Of a DNA stretch of 64,000 nucleotides, positions 16,754 through 25,413 are shown piece after piece; positions within the stretch are counted from its first letter, which is position 1; each line of letters starts with the position of its first letter. The notes beneath the pieces were generated by a model. The model saw nothing but the letters and a program-made list of their open reading frames with translations, had not been told where the DNA came from and made no database searches. A program made the position numbers and the translations under genes. The stretch spans positions 1 through 64,000 of the forward strand of contig JAEDDG010000003.1 of the NCBI GenBank assembly GCA_016293865.1, read 5' to 3'. Source of the stretch: Oscillospiraceae bacterium. Lineage in GTDB: Bacteria; Bacillota; Clostridia; Oscillospirales; Oscillospiraceae.

Positions 16754-17557
16754 TTACTTATTGTTGGCCTCGACAAAAGCCTTGGCAGGCTCATTGTCGA
16801 TAACAACGCAGTCGACCTTGCCGGTCACAAGCGCCTGCACGGCATCAGCGCCCTTGTTGTAGCGCTGCACGGTGCCGAGACCCTCATCCTCGATATCCCA
16901 GGTGGAGTACAGGTCACCGGTGGTGTTGGTCTGCACGCCGATGGTATATCCGCCGGTCTCAAACAGATCGTCAACACTGGTGATCTCGGAATCATCCGTG
17001 ACGATAACGACCTGTACGCCGGTTGCATAGCTGGTGGAGAAATCAACACTCTGGAGACGGTCCTCGGTGACCGTCATGCCGGCCATGCCGAAGTCAGCCT
17101 TGCCGGAAGTCACGGCAGGAATAATAGAGTCAAACGCCATGTCGTCAATCACAAGCTTCATGCCCAGCTTGTCAGCGATTGCGGAAGCAATTTCAGCGTC
17201 AATGCCGACGATGCTGTCGCCCTCGTGATATTCATAAGGGGGGAACTCCGCATTGGTGGCCATGTGCAGCTCTTCAGCATCCGCAGCCACATCCTGCTGG
17301 AATACCAGATCATTTTCAACACCGTTGATGTACTTGTCAATGATGGCCTTAACCGTGCCGTCTGCAATCAGCTCTTCCAAGGCGCTGTTCACCGGCTCAG
17401 TCCACTCGGAGTTCTTTGCAAAGCAGATTGCATAATCCTCTTCCGCATACGCAGTATCCAGAATCTTCAGCTGAACCTTGGAGCCGCATGCGCTGAACAT
17501 GCAGACAAAAAGCGCCAGCAGACACAGCACCGCAAGGATTCTCGTTGCCTTTTTCAT
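16754..17557 (-). CDS. Amino acid ABC transporter binding lipoprotein, circularly permuted
   Basis: A 267-aa lipoprotein (lipobox FSAC, Cys24). All parts of a type-II amino acid binding protein are present, but in swapped order. Residues 28-79 (LKILDTAYAEEDYAIC to DGTVKAIIDKYI) are what normally forms the C-terminal end of the family. A linker (about 80-96) follows, then from about 97 the usual N-terminal start (MATNAEFPPYEYHEGD) and on through AGMTVTEDRLQSVDFS to VVIDNEPAKAFVEAN, where the protein stops. In ordinary members that last motif leads directly into LKILDTPYAEEDYAI. The length is normal and nothing is lost. The native ends of the fold both lie in lobe I, so joining them is structurally plausible. 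The gene is first in an operon with permease and ATPase; the permease gene starts 88 bases downstream. Confidence 0.9.
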   Translation of the reverse strand: MKKATRILAVLCLLALFVCMFSACGSKVQLKILDTAYAEEDYAICFAKNSEWTEPVNSALEELIADGTVKAIIDKYINGVENDLVFQQDVAADAEELHMATNAEFPPYEYHEGDSIVGIDAEIASAIADKLGMKLVIDDMAFDSIIPAVTSGKADFGMAGMTVTEDRLQSVDFSTSYATGVQVVIVTDDSEITSVDDLFETGGYTIGVQTNTTGDLYSTWDIEDEGLGTVQRYNKGADAVQALVTGKVDCVVIDNEPAKAFVEANNK

Positions 17558-17609
17558 TTCAAATCGCTCTCCTGTATGTAATGTTTTTGTCTTTATTTAA
17601 GGCCTAATG

Positions 17610-17638
17610 ATCATACAACGAAATGCATAAAAATGCAA
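17610..17638 (-). promoter_or_regulatory. Promoter of the amino acid importer
   Basis: TTGCAT (17633-17638) and TATGAT (17610-17615) are 17 bases apart on the minus strand. A palindrome, TGCAT-4-ATGCA (17624-17637), overlaps the -35 box and spacer and could be an operator for an amino-acid-responsive regulator. Confidence 0.75.
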
Positions 17639-17677
17639 TATATTTTTTAAATAATTTAAAAAAATGTATATATGGAC

Positions 17678-17705
17678 AAAAGCCGCGCATAACAGCGCGG
17701 CTTTT
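17678..17705 (-). terminator. Intrinsic terminator of eno
   Basis: An 11-bp stem (AAAAGCCGCGC class, 17678-17688 with 17695-17705) with a 6-base loop, lying ten bases past the eno stop. The minus-strand 3' arm ends in T. Confidence 0.85.
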
Positions 17706-17714
17706 CCATCCTTT

Positions 17715-18971
17715 TTACCCCTGCGCCCGCGGCAGGATTTCCTCTTCAATGCGCATCAGCCTGTTGTATTTGGCTGTGCGGTCGGTCCGGCATGGCGCGC
17801 CGGATTTCATCCGTCCGCAGTTGAGGGCAACAGCCAGGTCAGCTGCAAATGTGTCTTCCGTCTCACCTGAGCGGTGAGACATCATGGCGGCATAGCCCAG
17901 CTGCTTTGCAAGCCGTACTGTCTCAATTGTCTCCGAGAGCGTTCCGACCTGATTCGGCTTGATGAGAATTGCGTTCGCCGCTCCGGACTGTGCGCCGGTG
18001 CGCAGCCGGCCGGGGTTTGTCACAAACAAATCGTCTCCGACAATCTGAATGCTCCTGCCCAGCCTGCGCGTAACCATTGCCCAGCCTGTCCAGTCGTCCT
18101 CTGCCATGGGATCCTCCAGGGATGAAATCGGATACGCACTGCACAGACGCACCCACATCTCCGTCATTTCCTCGCGGTTCAGGACTGTTCCCCGTTTGGG
18201 CATCCGGTAAGTGCCTGTCCGGACGTCATACCACTCCGTTGCCGCCGCATCCAGCGCAAAGGTAAAATCCTTTCCCGGCACATAGCCGGCCTGCTCCACA
18301 GCAGACGCCAGCGCCCGCAGCGCATCCTCGTCGCTGTCCAGATCCGGCGCATAGCCGCCCTCGTCTCCCACACCGGCCGACGGCACAATTTTCTTCAGCA
18401 CATGGTAAACCTCCGCGCACATGCGCACGGCCTCGGCAAAGGTCTGTGCCGTCTCCGGAACAAGCATGAATTCCTGGATATCCACTGTGTTCCCCGCGTG
18501 TGCGCCGCCGTTGAGCACATTCATATACGGAACAGGCAGTGTATTTCCGCTGATTCCACCGACATATCTGTAAAGGGGCTGGCCTGCCGCCTCTGCCGCC
18601 GCTCTGGCACAGGCCAGTGAAACAGAGAGAATTGCGTTTGCGCCCAGATGCGATTTGTCCGGCGTCCCGTCCGTTTCCAGCATGCGCCGGTCAACCGCCT
18701 GCTGATCTGCTGCATCCATACCGGTCAGAGCCCGGTTCAGCGCGCCGCAGACGTTGCGCACTGCTTTCTGCACGCCCTTACCGCCATAGCGCCCATTGTC
18801 TTCATCGCGCAGTTCCCTGGCCTCGTGTTTTCCGGTTGATGCGCCGGAAGGGACCGATGCGCAGCCGCTGAATCCGCCTGCCGTATAAACCTGCGCTTCG
18901 ACTGTGGGATTGCCCCGGGAATCCAGGATCTCGCGGGCCGTAACGGAAATGATCTCTGTTTTGCTGATCAT
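17715..18971 (-). CDS. eno: Enolase
   Basis: Phosphopyruvate hydratase (418 aa), converting 2-phosphoglycerate to phosphoenolpyruvate. The N-terminus has AREILDSRGNPTVE, the centre VGDEGGYAPDL, and the C-terminal barrel carries LEDPMAEDDW, GDDLFVTNP, IKPNQVGTLSET and MSHRSGETED, containing the Mg-binding acids and catalytic Lys/His residues of the family. The ATG at 18971 follows GGAGG; a TTG four codons upstream is inside that site. A hairpin with a T-tail ends only about 12 bases before the ribosome binding site, leaving no room for an ordinary promoter, so expression probably depends on readthrough from gpmI. Confidence 0.96.
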   Translation of the reverse strand: MISKTEIISVTAREILDSRGNPTVEAQVYTAGGFSGCASVPSGASTGKHEARELRDEDNGRYGGKGVQKAVRNVCGALNRALTGMDAADQQAVDRRMLETDGTPDKSHLGANAILSVSLACARAAAEAAGQPLYRYVGGISGNTLPVPYMNVLNGGAHAGNTVDIQEFMLVPETAQTFAEAVRMCAEVYHVLKKIVPSAGVGDEGGYAPDLDSDEDALRALASAVEQAGYVPGKDFTFALDAAATEWYDVRTGTYRMPKRGTVLNREEMTEMWVRLCSAYPISSLEDPMAEDDWTGWAMVTRRLGRSIQIVGDDLFVTNPGRLRTGAQSGAANAILIKPNQVGTLSETIETVRLAKQLGYAAMMSHRSGETEDTFAADLAVALNCGRMKSGAPCRTDRTAKYNRLMRIEEEILPRAQG

Positions 18972-18991
18972 AACTGCCTCCAAATAAAAAA

Positions 18992-19025
18992 GTTTCCGGG
19001 ATAATATGGTTATTATCCCGGAAAC
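18992..19025 (-). terminator. Terminator or attenuator between gpmI and eno
   Basis: A perfect 14-bp stem (18992-19005 with 19012-19025), 6-base loop, followed on the minus strand by a T6 run (CTTTTTTATTT). It has all marks of an intrinsic terminator, yet sits immediately before the eno ribosome binding site. Confidence 0.85.
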
Positions 19026-19050
19026 GATTCCATATTATTCAGAACTTTTG

Positions 19051-20568
19051 TCAGCAAAGCAGGGACTTGCCGGTCATTTCCGCCGGTTTTTCCAGTCCCA
19101 TCAGATCCAGGATGGTGGGAACGATGTCCGCCAGGCGGCCTTCCTGCAGTCTGACGTCCGCGCCGCTGATGATCAGCGGAACAGGATTCGTTGTATGCGC
19201 CGTATGCGGCGTCTGACCGTCGTCTGCAACCATCTTGTCCGCGTTGCCGTGGTCAGCCGTAATCAGGGTAATGCCGCCCATATCAGCAGTTGCCTGAACC
19301 ACCTGGCCCACACATGCATCAACCGTTTCAACAGCTTTTACAGCCGCGTCAAACACGCCGGTATGACCGACCATGTCGCAGTTGGCAAAGTTGATGATCA
19401 CAACGTCGTATTTCCCGCTGCGGATGCGCTTGCACGCCTCTTCACAGACGGCCTTGGCGCTCATCTCCGGGATCAGGTCATACGTCGGGAACTCCTTGGG
19501 AGACGGGATCAGGACGCGGTCCTCACCCGGGAACACCTGCTCAATGCCGCCGTTGAAGAAAAATGTGACATGTGCATATTTTTCCGTCTCGGCAATGCGC
19601 AGCTGCGTGTAGCCCAGATTGCTGAGCAGCTCGCCGAAGGTATTCTTCGGTGCTTCCGGCGGGTAAGCAACGGTCACATTGGGCATTTTTTCATCGTACT
19701 GCGTGGTGCAGACATAATTGACGTGGAAAAAGCCCTTTTTGCGCTCAAAGCCGGTGAAATCCGGATCCACAAAGGTGCGTGTAATCTCACGGGCACGGTC
19801 CGGCCGGAAGTTTGTGAAGATAATGGAGTCGCCTTCCCTGACCATTCCCTCCGGATCGCACACGGTCGGCGCGATGAATTCATCCGTCACGCCCTCGTCA
19901 TACGATTTCTGCATGGCGTCCACCGGATCTGCATTCTGTACGCCTTCGCCGTAAACCATGGCGGCATACGCCTTCTCCACGCGTTCCCAGCGGTTGTCTC
20001 GGTCCATCGCATAGAAGCGGCCGATCACAGTGGCAATTTTGCCAACGCCGATTTCCGCACACTTCTCCTGGCAGTCTTTGATGTACTGCAGGCCGGAGGA
20101 CGGCGGCACATCGCGTCCGTCCATAAAGCAGTGGATATAGACCTTTTTCAGTCCGCGGCGTTTGGCCATCTCCAGGAATCCCCAGGTATGCGTATAGTGG
20201 CTGTGCACGCCGCCGGGAGACATCAGGCCCATCAGATGCAGGGCGCCGTCGTTGGCCTTGCAGGCATCCATCGCCGCGCAGAAGGCTTTGTTCTCAAAAA
20301 ACGAACCGTCTGCAATGGCATGTGTGATTTTCGGAAGCTCCTGAAACACAACGCGGCCGGCGCCGATGTTCGTATGACCAACCTCGCTGTTGCCGATCTG
20401 CCCGGCAGGCAGACCCACATCCTCACCGGAGGCGCTCAGGCGCGTATTGGGGCACGCGGCAAACAGACGGTCAAGATTGGGCGTCGCCGCAACGGACACA
20501 GCGTTTGTGGAACCCGCAGGCGCCAGTCCGAAACCGTCCATAATAACAAGTGTCGTCGGTGTTTTCAT
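19051..20568 (-). CDS. gpmI: 2,3-bisphosphoglycerate-independent phosphoglycerate mutase
   Basis: A 505-aa Mn-dependent mutase interconverting 3- and 2-phosphoglycerate. It shows the metal and phosphoserine motif IGNSEVGHTNIGAGR (nucleophile Ser near 60), VHSHYTHTWGF, FMDGRDVPP, FTNFRPDRARE and the C-terminal metal site TADHGNADKM with HTTNPVP. CAGGAG lies seven bases before the ATG. The start is two bases after the tpiA stop, so the genes are coupled. As an alkaline-phosphatase-superfamily enzyme it is pH- and Mn-sensitive in spore formers, where it helps hold 3-phosphoglycerate in spores. Confidence 0.96.
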   Translation of the reverse strand: MKTPTTLVIMDGFGLAPAGSTNAVSVAATPNLDRLFAACPNTRLSASGEDVGLPAGQIGNSEVGHTNIGAGRVVFQELPKITHAIADGSFFENKAFCAAMDACKANDGALHLMGLMSPGGVHSHYTHTWGFLEMAKRRGLKKVYIHCFMDGRDVPPSSGLQYIKDCQEKCAEIGVGKIATVIGRFYAMDRDNRWERVEKAYAAMVYGEGVQNADPVDAMQKSYDEGVTDEFIAPTVCDPEGMVREGDSIIFTNFRPDRAREITRTFVDPDFTGFERKKGFFHVNYVCTTQYDEKMPNVTVAYPPEAPKNTFGELLSNLGYTQLRIAETEKYAHVTFFFNGGIEQVFPGEDRVLIPSPKEFPTYDLIPEMSAKAVCEEACKRIRSGKYDVVIINFANCDMVGHTGVFDAAVKAVETVDACVGQVVQATADMGGITLITADHGNADKMVADDGQTPHTAHTTNPVPLIISGADVRLQEGRLADIVPTILDLMGLEKPAEMTGKSLLC

Positions 20569-20570
20569 AT

Positions 20571-21344
20571 TTACTCCTGATTTGCAGCGTCAATAATGGC
20601 AGAGAATTTTTCAGGGACAAGAGACGCGCCGCCGATCAGGCCGCCGTCGATATCCGGCTGTGCCAGCAGCTCGCGGGCGTTCTTTTCATTCATGGAGCCG
20701 CCGTACTGGATGGTGGTGGCCCGGGCAATCCGTGCGCCGTACAGCTTGCGGATCACGGTACGGATGGCGCAGCAGACCTCGTTGGCCTGTTCTGCAGTGG
20801 CCGTTTTGCCGGTGCCGATGGCCCAGATGGGCTCATAAGCGATCACGATGCGGCGCATCTTCTCCGCAGGCACGCCGGCCAGCGCAGCCTTCACCTGCAG
20901 GGTGATCAGCTCCAGGGTGATGTCCATTTCTCTCTGCTCAAGGCTTTCGCCGACACAGACAATGGGATTCAGGCCGGCTTCAAGAGCGGCATGAACCTTC
21001 TTGTTGACGCTGATGTCCGTCTCGCCGTAATACTGTCTGCGCTCGGAATGGCCGATGATCACATATTTGACGCCCAGGTCAGCCAGCATGGCCGCAGAAA
21101 CCTCGCCGGTAAACGCACCCTTGGGATTCTCGTTCAGATTCTCTGCGCCGATGGCCACTCTGGAATCCTTAAACGCCTTCAATGCTGCAGGGATCATTAC
21201 ATAAGGCACGCAAAACACAGTCTCACACCATTTGGCACGGGGATTGAGCGTTTTGAGTTCCTCGGCAAAAGGCTTTACCTGAGAAGCAAGCATATTCATC
21301 TTCCAGTTGCCGGCAATAATCGTCTTGCGGTATTTTCTGTTCAT
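20571..21344 (-). CDS. tpiA: Triosephosphate isomerase
   Basis: A 257-aa TIM barrel interconverting dihydroxyacetone phosphate and glyceraldehyde 3-phosphate. Motifs seen are AGNWKMN at the start, the catalytic His in IIGHSERRQYYGE, the catalytic Glu in AYEPIWAIGTGKTAT, and the phosphate loop QYGGSMNEKNA with GGLIGGASL. GGAGGAAG precedes the ATG. It lies between pgk and gpmI in the same direction. Confidence 0.97.
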   Translation of the reverse strand: MNRKYRKTIIAGNWKMNMLASQVKPFAEELKTLNPRAKWCETVFCVPYVMIPAALKAFKDSRVAIGAENLNENPKGAFTGEVSAAMLADLGVKYVIIGHSERRQYYGETDISVNKKVHAALEAGLNPIVCVGESLEQREMDITLELITLQVKAALAGVPAEKMRRIVIAYEPIWAIGTGKTATAEQANEVCCAIRTVIRKLYGARIARATTIQYGGSMNEKNARELLAQPDIDGGLIGGASLVPEKFSAIIDAANQE

Positions 21345-21377
21345 TGTATTTCTTCCTCCAAAAAGATTGTTCCGTTT

Positions 21378-22574
21378 TTATTTATCCAGCAGGCATGCGA
21401 CGCCGGGAAGCTCCTTGCCTTCCAGGAACTCAAGGGAGGCACCGCCGCCGGTGGAGATATGCGTGATCTTATCGGCAAAGCCGAACTTCTTGGCCGCAGC
21501 GGCACTGTCGCCGCCGCCGATGATGGTGATGGCGTTGGAATCAGCCAGCGCCTGTGCCATGGCAACGGTTCCCTTATTGAAATGGTCAAATTCAAAAACG
21601 CCCATAGGTCCGTTCCAGACCACAGTACCCGCGTCCTTGACCGCCTCGGAGAACAGTGCGATGGACTTCGGGCCAATGTCCATGCCCATCTGATCGTCGG
21701 GAATATTGCCGTCTTCAGAATACTGGGGCTCCACGTCGGCAAACTCAGGCGCAGTCATGTTGTCCACAGGCAGCAGGAGATTGACGCCCTTTTCCTTTGC
21801 CTTAGCCATCATGTCGCGGCAGTAATCAATCTTCTCCTCATCCAGGAGGGATTTACCGATGGAGTAGCCCATTGCCTTTTTGAAGGTGTATGCCATGCCG
21901 CCGCCGATGATGATGGTGTCGGCCTTTTCAAGCAGATTGTTGATAACGCCCAGCTTGTCGCTGACCTTGGCGCCGCCCAGAATGGCCACAAACGGACGCT
22001 TGGGATTTGCCAGAGCGCCGCCCATGATCTCCAGCTCCTTCTGGATCAGCATGCCGGACACAGCGGGCAGATAAGCGGCCACACCGGCAGTGGACGCATG
22101 TGCGCGGTGTACGGTGCCGAAAGCGTCAGAGACAAAGATTTCCGCCATGGAAGCCAGTTCTTTTGCAAATTCAGGGTCATTTTTCTCTTCTCTGGGATCA
22201 AAGCGGGTGTTCTCAAGCAGAAGAATCTGGCCCGGCTTCAGGGCCGCGGCCTTGGCCTTGGCATCCTCGCCGATGGTGTCCGTCGCAAAAATCACGTCCA
22301 TGTTCAGCAGCTCGCCCAGACGCTTCGCAACAGGCGCCAGCGTCAGCACTTCACGGAAGTTTTCAACCTTCTTGGGCTTGCCCAGGTGAGAGCAGCAGAT
22401 CACCGCAGCGCCGTTGTCCAGCAGATACTGAATGGTCGGCAGAGCAGCGCGGATGCGCTTGTCATCCGTGATGGCGCGGGTTGCCTTATCCTGAGGAACG
22501 TTAAAGTCGCAGCGAAGCAGGACCTTCTTCCCATTGACGTCAATGTCTTTTACAGATTTTTTGTTGTAATTCAT
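21378..22574 (-). CDS. pgk: Phosphoglycerate kinase
   Basis: A 398-aa kinase making ATP from 1,3-bisphosphoglycerate. The N-terminal domain has KKVLLRCDFNVPQDK and CCSHLGKPK, the middle LLLENTRFDPREEKND and VAILGGAKVSDKLGVI, and the C-terminal nucleotide site WNGPMGVFEFDHFNKGT with IIGGGDSAAAAKKFG. The ATG at 22574 is seven bases from AAAGGAG; another ATG two codons earlier is too close. It starts 24 bases after the aminotransferase gene ends, so it may be read from the trmL promoter. No gapA is present. Confidence 0.96.
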   Translation of the reverse strand: MNYNKKSVKDIDVNGKKVLLRCDFNVPQDKATRAITDDKRIRAALPTIQYLLDNGAAVICCSHLGKPKKVENFREVLTLAPVAKRLGELLNMDVIFATDTIGEDAKAKAAALKPGQILLLENTRFDPREEKNDPEFAKELASMAEIFVSDAFGTVHRAHASTAGVAAYLPAVSGMLIQKELEIMGGALANPKRPFVAILGGAKVSDKLGVINNLLEKADTIIIGGGMAYTFKKAMGYSIGKSLLDEEKIDYCRDMMAKAKEKGVNLLLPVDNMTAPEFADVEPQYSEDGNIPDDQMGMDIGPKSIALFSEAVKDAGTVVWNGPMGVFEFDHFNKGTVAMAQALADSNAITIIGGGDSAAAAKKFGFADKITHISTGGGASLEFLEGKELPGVACLLDK

Positions 22575-22597
22575 TGCCATACTCCTTTATCAAAAAT

Positions 22598-23446
22598 TCA
22601 CTTGGAACTTGTGCACGTATTGAACTTTTCCATATAGGCACTGCGCAGCCGGCCGCACAGCTCCCGGGCACAGCCGCCGACAGGAATACCGTCAATCTCC
22701 TCTGCCGTGGAGAAAAGCACGGTGGAGCTTGTCACCAGAACATCATCTGCTTCGCGAAGGTCAGCCAGGGTGAAAGCCGTTTCTTCCACGGGAATTCCCA
22801 GGTCCCTGGCCAGTGCCAGAAGATGCATTCTCGTAATGCCCGGCAGGATCAGGTTGTCGGCAGGGTGCGTACGAAGAACGCCGTTTTTGAAAATCAGAAT
22901 ATTGCTGTGGCTGCACTCTGTCACAGTCTCCCCACGGTGAAAGACCGCTTCATCGCAGCCGGCCTCTTTCGCAGCCTGCGCAGCCATCACGCTGGGAATC
23001 AGATTCAGTGTTTTGATATTGCAGTGCAGATAGCGGGTATCCTCCACTGTCTTCAGCCGCCGCTTTTTTGCAAAAGTGGGCATGGCCATCGGTTTGGTAT
23101 ACGCCAGAAGATTCGGCCGGACATCCGGCTCCGGAAAATCATGATGCCGCATCTCCGTGCCACGTGAAAGCTGCCAGTAAAGCATTCCGTCCGGGCTGTC
23201 CGTCGCATCAACACATTTCATAAGCTCCGCCTTCAGCTGGTCCCGGCTCATGGGAAGCGGCAGGCGCAGCATACGGCAGCTGTTTTCAAATCTGTCCAGA
23301 TGCTCTTCAAATCCAAACAGAATCCTGCCGCGGAACAGAAGCGCCTCATAAACGCCGTCCCCAAAATAAACAGCGCGGTCACCGGCAGGAATCATCAGCG
23401 TTTCCAGCGGCTCAATGCGGCCGTTATAATAGCCCACATGAATCAT
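22598..23446 (-). CDS. dat: D-amino-acid aminotransferase (class IV, PLP)
   Basis: A 282-aa fold-type IV aminotransferase. The PLP-binding Lys145 is in LHCNIKTLNLI and Glu177 in ETVTECSHSN, exactly the numbering of Bacillus D-alanine aminotransferase. The motif GDRAVYFGDGVYEALLFRG is the family N-terminus. The likely reaction is D-Ala plus 2-oxoglutarate to pyruvate plus D-Glu, supplying D-Glu for peptidoglycan or spores; a branched-chain role is less likely from the motifs. GGAGGAG precedes the ATG, and the gene overlaps the end of trmL by 23 bases. Confidence 0.87.
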   Translation of the reverse strand: MIHVGYYNGRIEPLETLMIPAGDRAVYFGDGVYEALLFRGRILFGFEEHLDRFENSCRMLRLPLPMSRDQLKAELMKCVDATDSPDGMLYWQLSRGTEMRHHDFPEPDVRPNLLAYTKPMAMPTFAKKRRLKTVEDTRYLHCNIKTLNLIPSVMAAQAAKEAGCDEAVFHRGETVTECSHSNILIFKNGVLRTHPADNLILPGITRMHLLALARDLGIPVEETAFTLADLREADDVLVTSSTVLFSTAEEIDGIPVGGCARELCGRLRSAYMEKFNTCTSSK

Positions 23447-23945
23447 GATGGTTCTCCTCCTGATTTTGTTTCATTTCTCCCTCGCCGCTCAGTCCGGGAA
23501 AATCCAGCTGGCGCAGCGCCTCATAGCACAAAACAGCCACAGAGTTGGCCAGATTCAGACTGCGCGCTTCGGTGCGCATCGGCAGACGGATACAGCGGTC
23601 ATAATACTTCTCCCGCAGCCACTGCGGAAGCCCCGCCGTTTCCTTGCCGAACATCAGCCAGCAGTTGTCGCTGAAACGCGCCTGTGCGTATGACCGCGGC
23701 GCTTTGGTGGTGGCCAGCCAGAGATCCGGGTTGGGATTGCGCCGGAAAAAATCCTCGATCCCGTCATAGACGGTGATGTCCACAAGATGCCAGTAATCCA
23801 GACCGGCGCGCTTGACTGCGCGGTCAGAAATATCGAATCCGAGCGGCCGCACCAGATGCAGCCGGGAACCTGTGGCCGCACAGGTTCGTGCGATATTGCC
23901 GGTATTCATCGGGATTTCCGGTTCTACAAGGACAATGTTCAGCAT
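23424..23945 (-). CDS. trmL: tRNA (cytidine34-2'-O)-methyltransferase
   Basis: A 173-aa SPOUT methyltransferase of the TrmL (YibK/CspR) type, which methylates the wobble base of tRNA-Leu using S-adenosylmethionine. It begins LNIVLVEPEIPMNTGNIART and has the knot motifs LMFGKETAGLP and CIRLPMRTEARSLNLANSVA. The ATG at 23945 follows CGGAGG; the frame is open 31 codons further, but that part overlaps the promoter leader. It is the first gene of a unit that continues into dat and probably the glycolytic genes. Confidence 0.93.
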   Translation of the reverse strand: MLNIVLVEPEIPMNTGNIARTCAATGSRLHLVRPLGFDISDRAVKRAGLDYWHLVDITVYDGIEDFFRRNPNPDLWLATTKAPRSYAQARFSDNCWLMFGKETAGLPQWLREKYYDRCIRLPMRTEARSLNLANSVAVLCYEALRQLDFPGLSGEGEMKQNQEENHHDSCGLL

Positions 23946-24009
23946 GTTTTTCCTCCGCAGCCAGGCTCTCAGCCATGACGGCAGAGTATTCCCGGCGGAC
24001 GTAAGCATT

Positions 24010-24038
24010 ATTGTATATCCAATACGCGGATTTTTCAA
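24010..24038 (-). promoter_or_regulatory. Promoter of trmL-dat
   Basis: TTGAAA (24033-24038) and TACAAT (24010-24015), 17 bases apart on the minus strand, about 60 bases before the trmL start. Confidence 0.8.
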
Positions 24039-24111
24039 TATAAAAATTGAAAATAATTTGCTTTTTCAGGCAAATCAGTCGGATTCCACCTGTTTAACCG
24101 GGCATTTGTCA

Positions 24112-25413
24112 TCAAGTTTTGTTAATGCTGACAGATTTCGTGCAAAAGCAGGCCCCGGCTGCCCGACGCACATCCGCTGAAAAATAAAGTGATCCCAGCG
24201 CACAGACAATTCCGTCCTTCCCTGCAAGGGAAACGGCGCAGCGCGTTCCCTCCTCAATTGTCCCGCAGGAGCTGGCCTGCATGCCAAAGGCGCGGATCTT
24301 CCGGGCCAGCTGCTCTCCCGGCAGTGCCCTGGGATTGGCCGGCGTGACGCACACGAACTGATCCGCAAGCGGCTTCAGATACGGCAGCATCTGATCCAGC
24401 GCCTTGTCCGCCATAACGCCCATCAGAAACACAATTTTCCTTCCGGGAAAAACCTGTGCCAGGCTCCGGGCCGTGGCGCTGATCCCATGCGGATTATGCG
24501 CGCCGTCCAGAATAAAGGCCGGATTCCTGTGCAGGACCTCAAACCGTCCCGGCCAGCTGACGTTCTGCAGGCCGGTCCGGATATCCGCATCCGCAATTTT
24601 CCAGCCTTTTTCACGCAGAATTTCAACTGCCGCAATGGCAAGCGCTGCATTGTACGGCTGATAGGTTCCTGCCAGCGGCAGCGCAATTTCCTGCAGCGCG
24701 CCGTAATCAAAGCGGCAGCCGTCCATACCCACGCTGCGGATGTTCACCTTCGAAAAATCAGCATATCTCAGACGTGCGCTCTGCTGCGCGCACGTCTGCT
24801 CAAACACACGGTTGGCCGCCGGTTCGTTTCCATACACGGCCACATCGCCGCCGCGTTTGATAATCCCCGCCTTGGCGGCGGCAATCTCCTCAATGGTCGC
24901 GCCAAGCTCACGGGTATGGTCCAAACCCATGGCCGTGATCACCGCGCATTCCGGCGTGTCAATAACATTGGTGGAATCCAGTCCGCCGCCCAGCCCCACC
25001 TCCAGCACAACAAGATCGCAGGCGCTGCGGGCAAAGTATTCCATGGCCACCGCGGTAATCAGTTCAAATTCCGTGGGGGCGTCCGCCATGGCTTCTGCAT
25101 GCGGCCGGATATAATCCGTGATTGTCTCCAGTTCTTCATCGGAAATCTGCCTGCCGTTGATCTGCATTCTTTCATTGAAGCGCAGAATGAACGGCGAAGT
25201 GTAAAGCCCGGTGCGGTATCCTGCCGCCTGCAGAATGGAAGCGATGCAGGCGGCGGTGCTCCCTTTTCCATTTGTACCGGCAATGTGAACAAAGCGCAGC
25301 TTTTTCTCGGGATTCCCGATGGACGCCAGAAGCGCTCTGGTTCTGGAAAGGCCCGGCTTGCTGCCGCGCCATTTAACGCTGTGGATATACTCCAGCGTGG
25401 ATGCGTAGCTCAT
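24112..25413 (-). CDS. folC: Folylpolyglutamate synthase / dihydrofolate synthase
   Basis: A 433-aa Mur-ligase-family enzyme that adds glutamate to folates and traps them in the cell. The P-loop FVHIAGTNGKGSTAA is near residue 43, with TSPFILRFNERMQ, LVVLEVGLGGGLDSTNVID and LDGAHNPHG typical of FolC. Its ATG overlaps the folT stop (ATGA), so uptake and polyglutamylation are coupled and both lie under the THF riboswitch upstream. The last 20 residues are poorly conserved. Confidence 0.94.
   Translation of the reverse strand: MSYASTLEYIHSVKWRGSKPGLSRTRALLASIGNPEKKLRFVHIAGTNGKGSTAACIASILQAAGYRTGLYTSPFILRFNERMQINGRQISDEELETITDYIRPHAEAMADAPTEFELITAVAMEYFARSACDLVVLEVGLGGGLDSTNVIDTPECAVITAMGLDHTRELGATIEEIAAAKAGIIKRGGDVAVYGNEPAANRVFEQTCAQQSARLRYADFSKVNIRSVGMDGCRFDYGALQEIALPLAGTYQPYNAALAIAAVEILREKGWKIADADIRTGLQNVSWPGRFEVLHRNPAFILDGAHNPHGISATARSLAQVFPGRKIVFLMGVMADKALDQMLPYLKPLADQFVCVTPANPRALPGEQLARKIRAFGMQASSCGTIEEGTRCAVSLAGKDGIVCALGSLYFSADVRRAAGACFCTKSVSINKT

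Noticed and set aside
19006..20580. Plus-strand open frame of 524 codons opposite gpmI
   Set aside because: Antisense of a clear phosphoglycerate mutase; its residues are those expected from reverse-complement codons.
20550..22637. Very long plus-strand open frame (695 codons) opposite tpiA and pgk
   Set aside because: It is the antisense shadow of two unmistakable glycolytic genes, kept open by GC-rich codon usage; it has no ribosome binding site or recognisable domain.
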